DNA from: Isoetes taiwanensis
Taxonomy: Eukaryota > Streptophyta > Lycopodiopsida > Isoetales > Isoetaceae
Length of the DNA: 64,000 bases
Assembly (NCBI GenBank): GCA_021234155.1
Contig: JAJEKV010000011.1
Span: forward strand, 6,681,132 to 6,745,131
Reading direction: 5' to 3'
The position numbers and the translations under genes were made by a program. Below the pieces are notes generated by a model. It made no database searches. It was not told the DNA's origin and saw only the letters and a list, made by a program, of their open reading frames with translations. Positions 21,873 through 33,850 of the stretch are shown one piece after another (position 1 is the stretch's first letter; the number at the start of each line of letters is the position of its first letter).

Positions 21873-21885
21873 TGGGGGTTGGGGG
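21873..21885 (+). promoter_or_regulatory. Polypurine-like tract before the 3' LTR
   Basis: The G-rich sequence 'tgggggttggggg' directly precedes the TGTTA start of the 3' LTR. This is where plus-strand priming would begin in an LTR element, and it supports the LTR boundary. Confidence 0.65.
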
Positions 21886-22467
21886 TGTTAGTCCGGTCAG
21901 CCAGGCATTGGACTATTCCTGAATACCACGTAGGTCAGAGGCAAGGGACTAGGTCAAGCCTCAGGTAGCAAACTCGCATCCCCGCTGAAAACCACACAGA
22001 AGTCCACACCCCCGTAAAAGAAGAGAGCCAGACAAGACAAATGACGGCCTCCGGGGAGTTCGACCTTAATTTAGTGAGATTCCAGGTACTAATGACAACG
22101 CTGCAAAGATTCTCTTAAATCATGCATATGATCCAGGAGTTGGTAACCAAGATCTGCCATATATCTATTCTGGGTCCAAGGCCATTGTACTATATATATC
22201 AGTAGAGATAGATCTCAAGTTTTTAAATGAGACTTAGTATTGTCTTGTTTCATTCTCCTCGCTTGACGAGAGTTCATGTATTCTTATTGAGATTCAATAA
22301 GCCTTATCTTGACATATTGTCTCTTTATTTTTCTGTTCTATTTCATTCTTTCTGTTCTGACTTCTTTGCAAAATCCCGCGTGACACTCTACTAGGATTTG
22401 TTTGTTTGATCCAAGGGTCCCCACAAAGGGCTATCTTGTAGATGATCCCGAATCCAGACCCCAACCA
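21886..22467 (+). repeat. 3' LTR
   Basis: Begins tgttagtccggtc and ends ccccaacca. It aligns with 14,805-15,382 throughout, with substitutions and small indels. It is followed by the target duplication aaatt. Confidence 0.88.
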
Positions 22468-22472
22468 AAATT

Positions 22473-24320
22473 TTACAGAACTTCGAGCTCTAGCTTTCCA
22501 CCGCCACGACTACATTGCTGCCATCAACTTGACCACTGCCTTGCAGATTAACTGCACATGCACTCGATGAGGTTAGTCCTCGTGACTAAGTGGGGATCCC
22601 TGGCTGCCACTGCATGTATTGAACATATGTAAAAGCAAAGATACCAGGCCCTATGTGACTACAATGCTAGACAAGAACAATATGATCAAATAAAATACAA
22701 CAATGAGCATCAGAAGCACAGAGTATAGCCAAAATACCAAAACATTATAATCATAACTCTGGGACAATGGGGAGCTCAGCCAGCCTGCATGCGGGCCCTG
22801 TTAGCAAAGAAATGCACAACCAGCTTACATTCTAAGTCCTGTAGCAGAAGTGGTAGGGTGAATCTCGTATGTGCACACCCTCCCCACCCACGTCTCGCAC
22901 ACAAAACATAAAATGATAAAACATAACATGAACACAAAAGGGCATTGGAGAGCTCGATGCTGGCTAGATCCAGTTCAATTCTGCCTTTTTTGAATTTGTC
23001 GTGTTGAATCGGTCCTTCTTAGGTGATTTTTGGCATTCCTGACTCAGAATCAGCCCTTCCAGAGATGTTTCCACTCACCGGTTACCTTTCGTAGCCTTAT
23101 GAGTCTCGAACAAATTCATAATTTATCATATACCAACTGTGACGAGCCTGCCGAATTGACCCTCTGGCAACTCATGATCTTGTCAAACTTATGTAATGTC
23201 AGGGTTCTATTGCGAACCAATAGAGCCGCTATTCTTTGGCAAGGAACGTCATCTGCTATTCTGAGCCCAATTTTCCTTTATATATATGTTTCTTCTGCTT
23301 CTTCCTCATCGGCGTTCTCTTGAGCTAGTTTTCTTCTTCCTCTCTATCCTACCACATGTCCTTAATTCCATTGTATCCCTTCTCGATCATTTGCTTTGAG
23401 CAATCTTAATCTCACATCTATTCTGTACAAGCATTTGTTGTTTTAGCCTCTGGGTGGCGGTTTCTTTGTGCATGTGAAGTATGCTTATGGAACATTTATG
23501 CTCGGAACCCCCTTTTCGGATGCCGCCATCCCCCATCTAGGGGTTTTCGTCATCGATCATGATCCTAGAGATTTGGCCATGGCATATCACAGAGCTGGTG
23601 CGGGATGGCTGTAAAACCATGCTACTTGTACAATAGCTGCAGCGGCTCCAGACTCCATCCCTTGCCCACAAAAAATTTTGTTTTTTGCTGCCTACCGGTT
23701 ATGGTCGCCCTTGGGGAGCTGCAAAGCATATAGCTTCAACTTCTAGAGTGGCCTTTTCCAGATGAGTTGCTTATACTGAGTGTTTGCCTTTGAATTTTTT
23801 CTTAGTTTTCCCCTTTTCATTTCTTCTCGGTGGAGACGTTGCTTGGGTCTCCGATCATGCTCTCCTCTAGAACCGACTGCCTGCCTATTGGCCTGCTGGT
23901 TTCGTTGCATAAGAAATGTTTTTCATCTATTTTTTTTATCTGAATCTCTTTTGTTGGAGTTGGATCTGCCTTTCCGGCTGTTTTTGGTGTTGGAGCTGTT
24001 TGTATGTGATTGCATACTCATCGTGTTTACCAAATTTATTGTCTCAGAGGTTTTTGCTTCCTTTCTATGCATCACCTCCGGAAGCCTCTTTTTGATCTGT
24101 GATGGCAGATCTCTCTGCAAGTCTACTATTGCAACCGTTTTTTTACTACAACAAGGGCAGTTGGCTACTTGGCTTATGGCCTTCTATTTTGGCTATTGTT
24201 CTGACAAATCCAGCTACAGGGGGTCTCCCATTGAGGCAACAACAGAACATGCTCCTAAGTTTAGCTTCTGCACAGGCTTACTCATAATTATGAGGTTAAG
24301 TCATTTACTTTGAATATTGT
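22473..24320. other. Gene-poor stretch with copy B of the 130-bp flank repeat
   Basis: Copy B of the flanking repeat (23,062-23,200) lies here. The longest frame, 23,780-24,313 (+, 177 codons), starts MFAFEFFLSFPLF and is rich in Phe, Leu and Ser with no motif I recognise; it is probably fortuitous. No RNA gene is seen. Confidence 0.5.
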
Positions 24321-24324
24321 TTAT

Positions 24325-24470
24325 GGCTGCCTAGTTGGTGGAGATGTACGTCTTTTGTCCTATGGTCTTGAGTTCGAATCTCTGCACTCATATTGTGTCT
24401 GTTTTCATCTCTGCACTCATATTGTGTCTGTTTTCATTTATTATGTACATCAGTTTTAGAAAAAAAAAAA
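24325..24470 (+). mobile_element. tRNA-derived SINE
   Basis: A box A-like sequence (cctagttggtggagatg, about 24,330) is followed 35 nt later by a good B-box (gagttcgaatc, 24,370-24,380). The element ends in an A10 tail at about 24,460-24,470. This spacing and tail fit a short interspersed element transcribed by RNA polymerase III and mobilised by LINE machinery. The 30-bp segment 'atctctgcactcatattgtg' plus following bases is tandemly doubled at about 24,378-24,436. Target duplications were not resolved. Confidence 0.7.
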
Positions 24471-25479
24471 CTTAAAATTGGCAAACACGAATTGTTGGAG
24501 ATCTTAAATTGTAACACTTTTCTGAGCTATCAACCAATTCCATGTGTTATGAAACAGAGATTTGCATTCCTCCTCAGTAATAGACCATTTATATTGTGCT
24601 TTGACAGGGCTATGATTGCAATTCAGGCTGGCATAGACTGAGCTCACCTTATATCTCCCAATCCCATTAATCTTCTAGGTAAGGCCATTGTCACAATCTG
24701 TCAGATTAGTAAAGTGCATCAAAATGTTCTTCAAATGGAGAAAGATTTTTTTATCACTTGAGGTACCATGAATCAAATTTCTAAGATTAGTCCACGAGAT
24801 AATGTGACCATTTCTGTACAGATCTTTAATGTGAATAAGTCCTTATCATACCATTTCCTATAAATTTTGGGATGTTTGAAGGCTAGAATCTGGTCAATAC
24901 AGTCTTTGAAGATAGGAGACCAGAATAAAGAAGAATACATATGATGATCTTGGATATCTGAGCTTTGAAAGCATTGATGCACAAGATTCCAAGCCTTTAG
25001 AATGTTACACATAAGGGGAGAAGTATTGGCTCCAGGATGTAAAACATTAAAAGCAGAATCAGGGAGGCAATGTTTGACAGAGGGATGACCAACTGGATGA
25101 GATAGATTGATCCAATATCTAATGAAGATGGAAGCAATAGAGTTATTACTAGAGAGAGTTCTCTAAATGTATTTACCTGCTAGAGCACAAGCTTGAAAAT
25201 ACAGATTTTTACATCCCAAACTTCCTGAAGACTTAGCTCGAGTAACTGAGTCCCAATCAACAAAGTGAGCTCCCTTCCATATGAAATTTTTGATAGCTTC
25301 TTCAAGCTCATTATAAATAGATTTAGGCCTGCAAATGAGCAATTTCTATAGATATTCAACTTTTTCCTAATTCTTTACACAATTGAATCCCCCAAAGGCC
25401 TAGAAGACTGGGATTTAGAGATAAAGGCATCCCAAGCAATTTTGTAGCTTGAAGAAAGGATTTTAATATCATAGATAGA

Positions 25480-26584
25480 ATGCTGATCACAATCACCTAT
25501 AATAACACTTTTTAAAATGTTGAGATAAATACCAGAAGCAGCAGAGAATTGATCAATGATATGCAGGAATTTAGCAATGTTATCTCGAGTGAAGTCAAGA
25601 AAAGCGAAGGTGTCATCTGCCTACTGAGATATTGTAAGACTGCCACTATTATTTAGAGGATTGAAACCACTAATATTTCCAGAAGCTTGATGAAAGTCCA
25701 CAGATCTAATGAGCATTTCACCACTAAGAATAGATAAGGGGCAAGGGGGCAACCCTGCCTAACAGCTCGAGACAATTGGAAGAAATTTGTTGGAGAGCCA
25801 TTAATTAGCATGACAGAGTTGGCCATGGAGTTAAGACCATGAATCAGAGCAATAATTTTAGGATTGAATCCAATTTTTTGTAAGGCAAGCATAAAAAAGT
25901 CCCAATTGACAGAATCAAAAGCCCTTTTGAATCCAACTTAAGAACGCAATTTTGACTAGATATTTTATTCGAATGTAAGCCTTCCATTGCCACAATATAA
26001 ATATCTAAAATAAATCTATTAGGCAAGAAAGCAGATTGCTTGAGATTGATATTTCTCTGAAGAAAATGTTTGACATGAGCTGCAATAATCTCAGCACAAA
26101 GCTTATAAGTGCCATTAGTTAAGGAGATAGGCCTCCATTCAGAGAAAGCAGAAGGATTATCTACCTTAGAAATAAGAGTGATGAAACCAACAGATATGGA
26201 AGGGTGTAAATGTTCAGCATTCCAGAAACTATGAATCAAGGAAATGATATCATTTTTAATGTCCCAGAAGTGCATATAGAACTCAGGGAGGAAGTCCATC
26301 AGGACATGTAGATTTACCTTTGCTGAAGCTGTGAAGAACCTTATAAACTTCTTGCTCAGTAGGAATGGTAGCAATAGATTCTTCCATTGTATCAATGGAA
26401 TTTGGGATAATATGGTCCAACAAAGAGATAAATTTGTCTTTCTTGGCAATGTTAACAGAATTAGCATCACTATTCTTGAAAAGAGAAGCATAGTTGTCAT
26501 GAATTTTTTTTTTTTGATATCACCAGAAGTCTCAATGATGCTACCATTATCAGATAACACTCGAGTAATAGAATTGTTAAGCAT
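25480..26584 (-). pseudogene. Reverse transcriptase of the minus-strand LINE
   Basis: Motifs in order on the minus strand: HPSISVGFITLISKVDNP, SEWRPISLTNGTYKLCAEI, INLKQSAFLPNRFILDIYI, then after a frameshift MLALQKIGFNPKIIALIHG and VRQGCPLAPYLFLVV. The active site should read YADD; near 25,620 it reads stop-ADD, because the Tyr codon has become TAG. SAASGIYLNILKS follows. These are the standard blocks of non-LTR RT. The copy is inactive. Confidence 0.85.
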
Positions 26585-27218
26585 TCTATGCTTGCTATTC
26601 TGTAAAAAAATTTGGAGCTGCCATTAATTATACTTGATTTTACATTTAATAGCAGAACTTTTTGCCTCAACCTCCTCAATGGTTTTAATATGCTTTTCTA
26701 GGATTTCCTCCCGTATTTGAAAATTGATATTGTAATGATCAGATTGAAGAAGAGATCGAATTTCTCTCATTTGAGCTAGATATTTTTCTTTTTGCTTGAT
26801 CTTCTCTATATGGTCAGTCTTAGACCAATTTTTAACCTAACTCTAATTTGCTTAATCTTGGAATAGAATCCTTTCATAGAAATGTTGTGACCATTCTCAA
26901 AATTATTCATAGATTGCAGAGATTGATAGAATCTTTTAAAATCCTCACAGAAATAAGTATTGGATAGAAGAGAGCAATTTTATTTGAAGGGGATATTTCC
27001 ATCTCGAGGTAAACTAGTTAAGTAACTAGTATAGAGAAATTGTGGATGGTGATCAAAAGTTGAAATGCTCTCATCGCTAATAGCAATTATCCCAATAAGA
27101 GGAGATAGAATTGGAAACATAAAACCTATCTAGAGCACAGTAAACTCGATGAGATTTTTTTTGCTTTTTGGACCAAGTATAACCTGCATTGGAAGAGGGG
27201 ACATAAATTAGATTTGAA

Positions 27219-27632
27219 TCAGAAATGAAGGTATCCCAATTCACTATCTCCAAAAAAAAACATGTTGATCCTATTGCCCAATTTTATATCCCAATTTGGA
27301 GTATTTCTGAAGTCACCAGAGATAATCCAGTCAATAGATGGCTGAGTGCTAATCCAAGAATTGATATCTAGCCAAAGAAGCCCTCTATGTTTAGGATTAG
27401 TAGGAGCATAAATATTAATAACTCCAAAAGTAGAATTATTGATAGAGTAAGTTACTGCCTGCCACCAATTAGTGGGACTATTGTAAAAGGATAAATGAGT
27501 AATAGATTTCCAAATCATAATCAATTCATCACTTGTTCCACAAGACTCTCTCCGGATTGATGAAGCTCCAGGGTAGATCCAGTCAGCTAAATTAGAACTC
27601 TCAAATTTTGGAAGTTTGGTTTCTTGGAGCAA
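27219..27632 (-). pseudogene. APE-type endonuclease domain of the minus-strand LINE
   Basis: The frame starts MLQETKLPKFE, where LQETK is the catalytic glutamate motif. It continues with FGVINIYAPTNP (the IYAP strand) and IDWIISGDFRN (GDFN variant with the catalytic Asp). The domain would nick the target DNA. The N-terminal SWN motif and the C-terminal SDH motif lie outside this frame, so the domain is split or damaged. Confidence 0.82.
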
Positions 27633-28177
27633 AAGAAGTGAGAGGAGAAATATCAGATAAAATTAACAAAAAACAGAAAGGCTATCCTCTTCTTTTTTGT
27701 TTGCTTCTAGTGTTCCCTGCAGGGGATTTATATTTTATAAAGGTGAGAGAGAGGATCCACTATAGACGAGGTTTTCTTCTTAGATTTTTTACCTCTCTTT
27801 TATTTATTTATTGTCAGAGATGTTATTTGTAAGATAACTATCCTTACTCCAATTCTCCTTGTCACTACCATAATCAGTGTCAAAGGTGCTCCCAGGGATA
27901 AATTCAAACCAATTAACAACATCTTCTTTTGAAGTAATACTATCAGAGTTATAAAAAAGAGGTACTTGTCTGCGAGATTTGGTAAGATTGCTGCATCTTA
28001 GTGGCTTAGTCGAGGATTGAGTAGCAGACGTTTCTGTGGAGCAATTGAAGGCAGGATCAATGAAGACATCATCATTTGGTTCTTTATCTTTTACTGGAGT
28101 ATCGAGGGACTTCCTTGATCTGGTAATTCCTTCACAATATCTGTCAAATCTGCATTGCTATTTCATGATTCTCATAA

Positions 28178-28977
28178 CTAATATTTAACTCCTGATCTTT
28201 TAAATCCTGACAAGAGGCCGTCTTGAAGTGTAGCAAGCTGCTCAGCAATTTCTTTGGAAACAGGAGAAGATATAGTAGATGAGGGTGTAGGAATGTGAGA
28301 CAAATCAATTAAGGAATCTGAGGGAGGTTGTTGGCAAGGGATAGAAAAATCTCTATTAACCAAAGAATTTTCAAGGTTTGCTTTATTGCTCAATAAAAAA
28401 TCTTGTTCTTGGCATCTAAATTAGCAAGTACCTCAAATTGATTAGAACAATCAATTTTATCTTCAAGCTTGTCTTCAAGATTGTCAATATTATGAAGATG
28501 AATTTTTGCTGATGGAGATGAAGCAAGAACATTTGATTGAACTTTCTTAATAGTCTCTGCCTGCCCTTCAAAATTGTTGATTGTGAAGGCTTTTATCTTT
28601 ACTGGACTAGAGCAAATATTTGCAAATAATATAGTCCCTGTATTTGCTGGAGTATCTTCATTTGTAGCTGTATTGACAAATTTCTTGACATTAGCATTTT
28701 CTGTTGCTTGAGCAAAAATTTTAGTTTGTGATAATGTTGCAGTAACTTTCTCAGAGTTTTTTCCATGATCGTGTCCCAGAGATAGAATATCATCACATAT
28801 TTTCAAACCGTTAAGTGTGGCTGGTTTAAGAGTAGGGCCCCTTCCCTTTTCATGACTTCTGTAGCTTTTATTAATTAATGGAACACTCTTACCCTTTGTT
28901 TGAGGTGGAAAATCCATCAAAGAAGAAGGTTGTATACTTTGATTGTCTTTAGCATCTGCAATGACCTCATTAAGCAT
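28178..28977 (-). pseudogene. ORF1 remnant of the minus-strand LINE
   Basis: Two overlapping open frames (28,977-28,390, 195 codons, and 28,393-28,178, 71 codons) precede the endonuclease in the same orientation. The composition is rich in Asn, Lys, Ser and Thr, with pieces such as DFPPQTKGKSVPLINKSYRS and NQFEVLANLD. The last resembles the linker after the nucleic-acid-binding part of plant LINE ORF1 proteins. No zinc knuckle is visible. The function is inferred from position only. Confidence 0.5.
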
Positions 28978-29576
28978 GTTGGTTAAAATTTTAACTTAAA
29001 TACATTATGTTTGGAACGACATCTTAATTCTAATCAGCGATGTACAAGTAATAAGTGAGCTTTTTTCTTGACACTATGCATAAAACAGTGACATGAATCT
29101 AATACATGAACAGAATGACCATAGGTCTAGGAATATAAAGTTGAATTTATATCCTTTACTTCTTTGTTTGATCAAAGACAAAAGAGCACAATGGCTGAAA
29201 GGCAATAAGCCAAGAAGCTCCATATGTAACTTTTAGCCCTTGCATGATACTGGGATAACTGCTAACATGTGTTTGGTTAGCTGCAGGTACAAGAACTTCT
29301 TCTACCATTATTCTTGTTTGTCTTTTCGAACAAATGTTGAAGAATTGGAGATGGATATTAGAACTTGAAGTGTCTATACTCAAATTTGACTTCTACAAAT
29401 ATCTATGTTATACTTTACTTTTAACAAGGCAAGGCATGGGGTTTGACAGATTTTCTTGACTGCAGCTATAAATCTGAACTCGTAATAGTTAAGCTACAAG
29501 GTAATATAGCTGGCTAGAAATCCATATTCATAAGGGCCGAAAATTTTCTTTTATGCTCCAGTAATCCTTTGTTGAA

Positions 29577-29636
29577 ATAATAATAAATAATAAATAATAA
29601 TAATAATATTAATAATAATAATAATAATAATAATAA
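29577..29636. repeat. (TAA)n microsatellite
   Basis: About 60 bp of nearly pure AAT/TAA repeats. It adjoins the SINE-like element at 29,647-29,841, and part of the target duplication of that element reads into it. Confidence 0.85.
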
Positions 29637-29646
29637 TGGATTTTTA

Positions 29647-29841
29647 ACGTCGACAGGAAGCCTAGCTTATGGGGCAATTTACAACGCACCCAGACGGGTC
29701 CTTCCCCCGCCACTGTACATGGCTGAAGTGGGTTCTTCCCCCACCAACTTTACAATGAATGGTCACTTTCACAATGAGGCGTTGAACTCGTGACCTTGGG
29801 TATGGCAGTTTAACGACTTACCACATGACGGTTTTTTTTTA
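29647..29841 (-). mobile_element. SINE-like element, minus strand
   Basis: On the minus strand a B-box-like sequence (gagttcaacgcc, from about 29,779-29,792) lies about 40 nt after an A-box-like stretch (tgtggtaagtcgtt). Sequence resembling 'ataatggattttta' at the left (from 29,632) and 'ataatgggttttta' at the right (from about 29,844) forms a target-duplication candidate. A T-run (29,832-29,841) lies at one end. The family is not identified. Only the promoter-like boxes and flanking repeats support the call. Confidence 0.5.
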
Positions 29842-30600
29842 TAATAATGGGTTTTTACAGACTTGGTAATCTTGGCTTGCAAGTGGCAGCATAATATGGT
29901 AGCAAAAACATACCCTATTTTACTGAAAAAGATACATCAACATTATATTTTAGCATGTTCTATATTTGGATATATTCGGATTTAGATTGCTTTCTCATTT
30001 TTGGATATGAATATATTTGAAAAGTTTATGACTTAATAGAGTAGGTTGCAGATTTCTTGCAAGTAGTTTGAACTTGTTTGGTGATTGAATTAAATATAAT
30101 GGAGACGCATTCTAATAATGAAAATAGTGCATGATTATATTTAGAATGATCAATCAAATTAAATCTACATGGAAAATGATGGTTTAATTCATTAACACAT
30201 AAGTAAGGAGGGGATTTTTAATGGTTTATAAGCATGCAATAGCAAGGCATAAAATTTGGCATTTGTGCTAAATGAACTGACAAAATAAAAGAGATGCAAG
30301 TGAAATTGTAATAATTTTACAGGTTCCATATGTAGCCTATTCCAAAACATTGATACAACATGAAAACGTGTAGCCTTATACTAGTTCACAAAATGCTTCC
30401 AAGTCGTTTGGAGTGGTCAACTCCACTAACTAAGTTAAATGGCAGTGGATGCTCGTGCATGGATATAGTAAGTTGTGGCTCGGCCTGCGACATTATGGTA
30501 CTGATCGAAATTCGAATTGAAGTATCATGTACAGTACACTTTTAGTGTATAGGCAAATAAAGAAAAAAGAATTTAACAAGAAATATTGTAACGACAGAAA
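29842..30600. other. AT-rich non-coding stretch
   Basis: No coding or RNA gene is recognised. The few short frames have no motif and the base composition is uniformly AT-rich. Confidence 0.5.
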
Positions 30601-30890
30601 AATGAAACAAAAAAAAAAAAATGAAAAATAATATGAAACAACAAATGAAACGACAAAGGTGAGCATATATTGGAACGAGAATTCGAAGGACGATTCAAAC
30701 TTTGAAATGAACTTATATGAAAAGAATATGAAATAATAAATGAAACGACAAATATGAACATACATTGGAATGAGACGAATCAAGCTTCAAATGAAGTTAT
30801 ATGAAAAAAATATGAAACAATAAATGAAATGACACGTATGACTATACATCGAAACGAGAATTCGAAGGAAGTTTCAAACTTTGAAAGATG
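30600..30890. repeat. Tandem repeat, about 100-bp units, three copies
   Basis: Units share 'tatgaaa(c/t)aataaatgaaa', 'catayattggaa' and 'gagaattcgaagga' followed by 'tttcaaactttgaa'. Copies start near 30,622, 30,720 and 30,805, with small deletions in the middle one. Confidence 0.7.
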
Positions 30891-31759
30891 CAGGTAGCTT
30901 ATGGTGAACGACGATTTAAATATTTCAGCTATGGTGCAGCTCGCTTCAATCAGCAATGAAGCGAGAGAAGGAGGAGCTCGATATATATAGAATAGAATAT
31001 GATTTTATCGTCCACGGAGACCAACTGGCCTATGGGACCCAAGTACAAAGAGAGAGCAGCAGGCGTATTACTACCAGGATTAAAAAACCCCCGCCCCGAA
31101 GGGTTTTCGGGGGAAAAACCTTAGTAGCAATAAGGATGGTAGCGTACAGCTGAGGTTAATGTCGGACAGGGGGGCATAACTGAGTCCGCGTATCCATTAC
31201 CTCCCGGAGGTATGATCCCAACAAGCCCTCTGAGTAGCGGTGCTTTCGGTAGCTCCGCTTGAGGGCCCCGATGGGGCACAACTAACTTAGCATACCGAGG
31301 CAGGATATGCTAAATGGCCGGACGAGGGGCTTGGAGGGCGTGACTTTAATCCTCAATGGCCCGGGGCGGCGGCATTTGCCACTCTGTCCTCACGCGGCTC
31401 GAATCCATCTCCCTGTCTCAATGCGGAGGTGGTGTGCACTGTCTTGAATGGAAGCAATCACCCTGTGCTTTTTCATGGGTAGATGGGTGCCGCGAGGTAG
31501 TGGTGTGGGCCCCTCATGAGCATGGGATTAACCTGGCTTTGTCGATAATTTGCCACCTTGACATGTGACGGGGCCTCTGCATCCCAAAGCTTGGCCATGA
31601 AGCAAGCATCAAATCTTGCTTCAAAGGCGGTAGCGTTCTTCCCGGTGTATTCTCGGTCCACATCGTATTACTGCACATTCCATCGCGAGAACCACGGGCT
31701 TGCTTGTCTTTCCAGCGTGAGGCTTTGAGTATTTGCCGGGCCCATCGCCATTGCCAAAG

Positions 31760-32570
31760 CAAGGTTAGGCGTAGGGCTTCATCCATAGCCACCACCTTAC
31801 GGAAGTAAATAATGTGGCGTTCAGTAGCGACCCTCGTAATGGAAGGAAGCTTTGTCTCTGGAGCAAGATCGATATGGGGACCGTGGATTTCACTCCCGGT
31901 GCGGGGCCAAGAAGGCCTTCGTGCACTGCTCTAGATCGTTCAAGTGGTGAGGGATATCGGCCCCACTTACGCCCACAACTTATCCCGAGGCAGCGTGTCA
32001 AAAGCCCAGCGAAATCCACAAACAACGATGCGAGGGTTGGCGTTGATTAGGCTATCCTCTATGAGTGTTCGCAGAGTGAAGATATGGTCAATAGTAGAAT
32101 GCCGGGGGCGGAAGCCTGCACTGCGTGAGAGCCCGCACTTCTCCATCCTCCGCCCAAAGTGTCGGTCATTTGCTCAAGAATCGGCAAGCAACTTGGCAAA
32201 GGCGAGCCTGACCATAATGGTGCGATAGTTGGTTTGGCCGTGGGGTCCCACGCTTTGTATATGGGCACAACTCTGCGGTAGTCGGTCGCGGGGAAGCCTT
32301 CTTGCAATGCCACTGTTGAAGAGTCTTTGTGAGAGCAGGCACCATTTGGGGCCGACCCACTTGAAACTCTGCACGCATACCATCCAAATCTGCTTTGCCT
32401 TCGGATTGGCAGTTGCAGGCCCATTATGACATCCCCTTTAGTAATGACCCGATTGCTAGGCTTTTGTCTGGGAGGTATTTGCCCGGCTTCCCATTGGGTC
32501 ATCAGTGCTACCAAGTATCTCACCCATTGTTCGGGGTAATATTTCTGTGGGGAACATGCGGGCTTACTCA
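31760..32570 (-). pseudogene. Partial reverse transcriptase of the GC-rich LINE
   Basis: Minus-strand pieces are ATDYRRVVPIYKAWDPTA and, in another frame, NQLSHHYGQARLCQVAC. These correspond to the 'W-P-L-Y-K-G-D...NYR-I' block of LINE RT. LHSANTHR-like and FVDFAG residues follow, the latter being the first catalytic Asp block. The QGCPLSP and YADD blocks are not found; the frames after 31,900 (KVVAMDEALRLTLLWQWRWA) do not look like RT. A deletion of the palm domain is likely. Confidence 0.6.
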
Positions 32571-33019
32571 AGACCTTTCTCGAAGGCCCTAGGGTGGCGG
32601 TCTAGTAGACCAAACATCTCATTCTTTGGTGCTCCCACAAGGTACCCGGCTTTCTTGGTCTTGAGGAAGGGGCGGTATTGACGGGCCGACTGCCGGGCGA
32701 ATGGTGGGGTCCGGACTTGGCGAGCCATCGTTTGACTCAGGCATTCGTCATCGAACCCGGTGATTGCGGGGAAGGTGGTTGCGACCCACGTGGATCGTCG
32801 AGCGGCCTCTCCCAAAGCATCATCCCCTACCCTCGGAAGAATTTGGTTCAATTTGGGCCGTCTATTTGTTGAAGTGTGGGGGCTGCGGCCTCCGGCTGAC
32901 TCATGCTCAAGCATCCTCGCATAGACCGCCGCATGATCATAGTCCGGGACGCAACCGTGGTACATGGGGTGTTGGGGCAATGGGTGCTGGTTAAGCCGCC
33001 AATCTATCTGCAAAGGGGT

Positions 33020-33850
33020 GATGGTGAGTCTACTTCCTCGCCCCGGCCACTGTCCGAACCGGCGAAGCAGTGATCAAGTGTAGGCATTGCTGCCGTGCGC
33101 TAGCACGTAATCCACCACCTGGTGCAGCCCCCTGGTTCTCCTCCGTCTACAAGTGAAGCGGTGGAGGGCGACCTTTGTGCTAGCCCATTGCAAATGACCG
33201 AGGTCAAAGATCTTGCCCGACAGCGGCCGGCCATACCATGTCACACAGGCGTCATCGGCGCCCTTGGCCAAACCATCTCTGCGGGGTCCATTTGCAACAC
33301 ATCCTCGGCTAGTGGTGCGAATTTTGGGATGCTTCTGCCCGCAATGTCGCGCGCATTGAAATCTCAAGCAACATGACCTTGCCCAATTATGCATGCTGGC
33401 GTATGTCATCATATAGATCGACATAGGGCTCACCGCACATCCACATCAAGTCGCGTGTAGTAAAAGTTGCTCGGCATGTGGGAAGTAGCAAAAGCGCCAC
33501 AAAAGAGGGTTGCCATCCCATTTATTCTGCACTTTCGTACCCACGGTGTATACGTTGTGCACATCGCCTTGCCGGGGAGGCCGATTGGGCCAAGGTAAAT
33601 ACGGTAGTAACACGCAATTCCTCCGTGTCCTCGTTTCGGTGCACTCATTGAAGAAGGGAGTAGCGTTTGGTATCTGGCAAATCGGTAGCTTTGTGACCGG
33701 CATGTTCCCATGTTTCCATGAGGAAGATAAGGTCCATGTCCATGGCGGCGGAATTGAGGCTGTCCCCATACGCCATGGGAAGCCACGGCAATTCGGGGAT
33801 ACCGCCGAGGCCGCGATCCCTATTTAGTGGCGGGCATCTCCGCCTTGGTC
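33020..33850 (-). pseudogene. Endonuclease region of the GC-rich LINE
   Basis: Minus-strand pieces are MDMDLIFLMETWEHAGHK (the ETW motif with catalytic Glu). Near 33,370, DFNARDIAGRSIPKF is preceded by a stop where GDFN would have Gly. QVVDYVLAHGSNAYT then matches the DY-V strand late in the domain, and a THHHPFA segment takes the place of the terminal SDH(x)P motif. The order fits the APE endonuclease of LINEs. At least four stops or frameshifts are present. Confidence 0.65.

Larger units (their letters stand above)
14805..22467 (+). mobile_element. LTR retrotransposon, Gypsy-like, decayed and chimeric
   Basis: An element of 7.66 kb lies between two direct LTRs of about 580 bp. It starts TGTTA and ends CA, and is flanked by aaatc (14,800-14,804) and aaatt (22,468-22,472), a 5-bp target duplication with one change. 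Order inside is primer-binding site, gag with zinc knuckles, aspartic protease, reverse transcriptase, then unfamiliar ORFs, a G-rich tract and the 3' LTR. This order fits Gypsy-type elements. RNase H and integrase were not found. Many stops and frameshifts, and clear divergence between the LTRs, show that the copy is old and not autonomous. Confidence 0.85.
24650..28980 (-). mobile_element. L1-like LINE, minus strand, 5'-truncated and decayed
   Basis: Reading from right to left: ORF1 remnants (28,977-28,178), an APE-type endonuclease (27,632-27,219), a reverse transcriptase (26,584-25,480) and a C-terminal tail (to about 24,770). The domain order is that of plant L1-type LINEs, which integrate by target-primed reverse transcription. 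Frameshifts and stops are numerous. No DUF4283-type ORF1 start is visible, so the 5' end is probably missing. The 3' end and target duplications were not resolved. Confidence 0.85.

Noticed and set aside
23780-24313. 177-codon ORF as a possible host gene
   Set aside because: Strongly biased to Phe, Leu, Ser and Cys, as expected for T-rich DNA. No motif, no splice sites or neighbours supporting a gene.
30493-30783. Phe/Ser-rich minus-strand ORF resembling a membrane protein
   Set aside because: It is generated by the AT-rich 100-bp tandem repeats and has no independent support.
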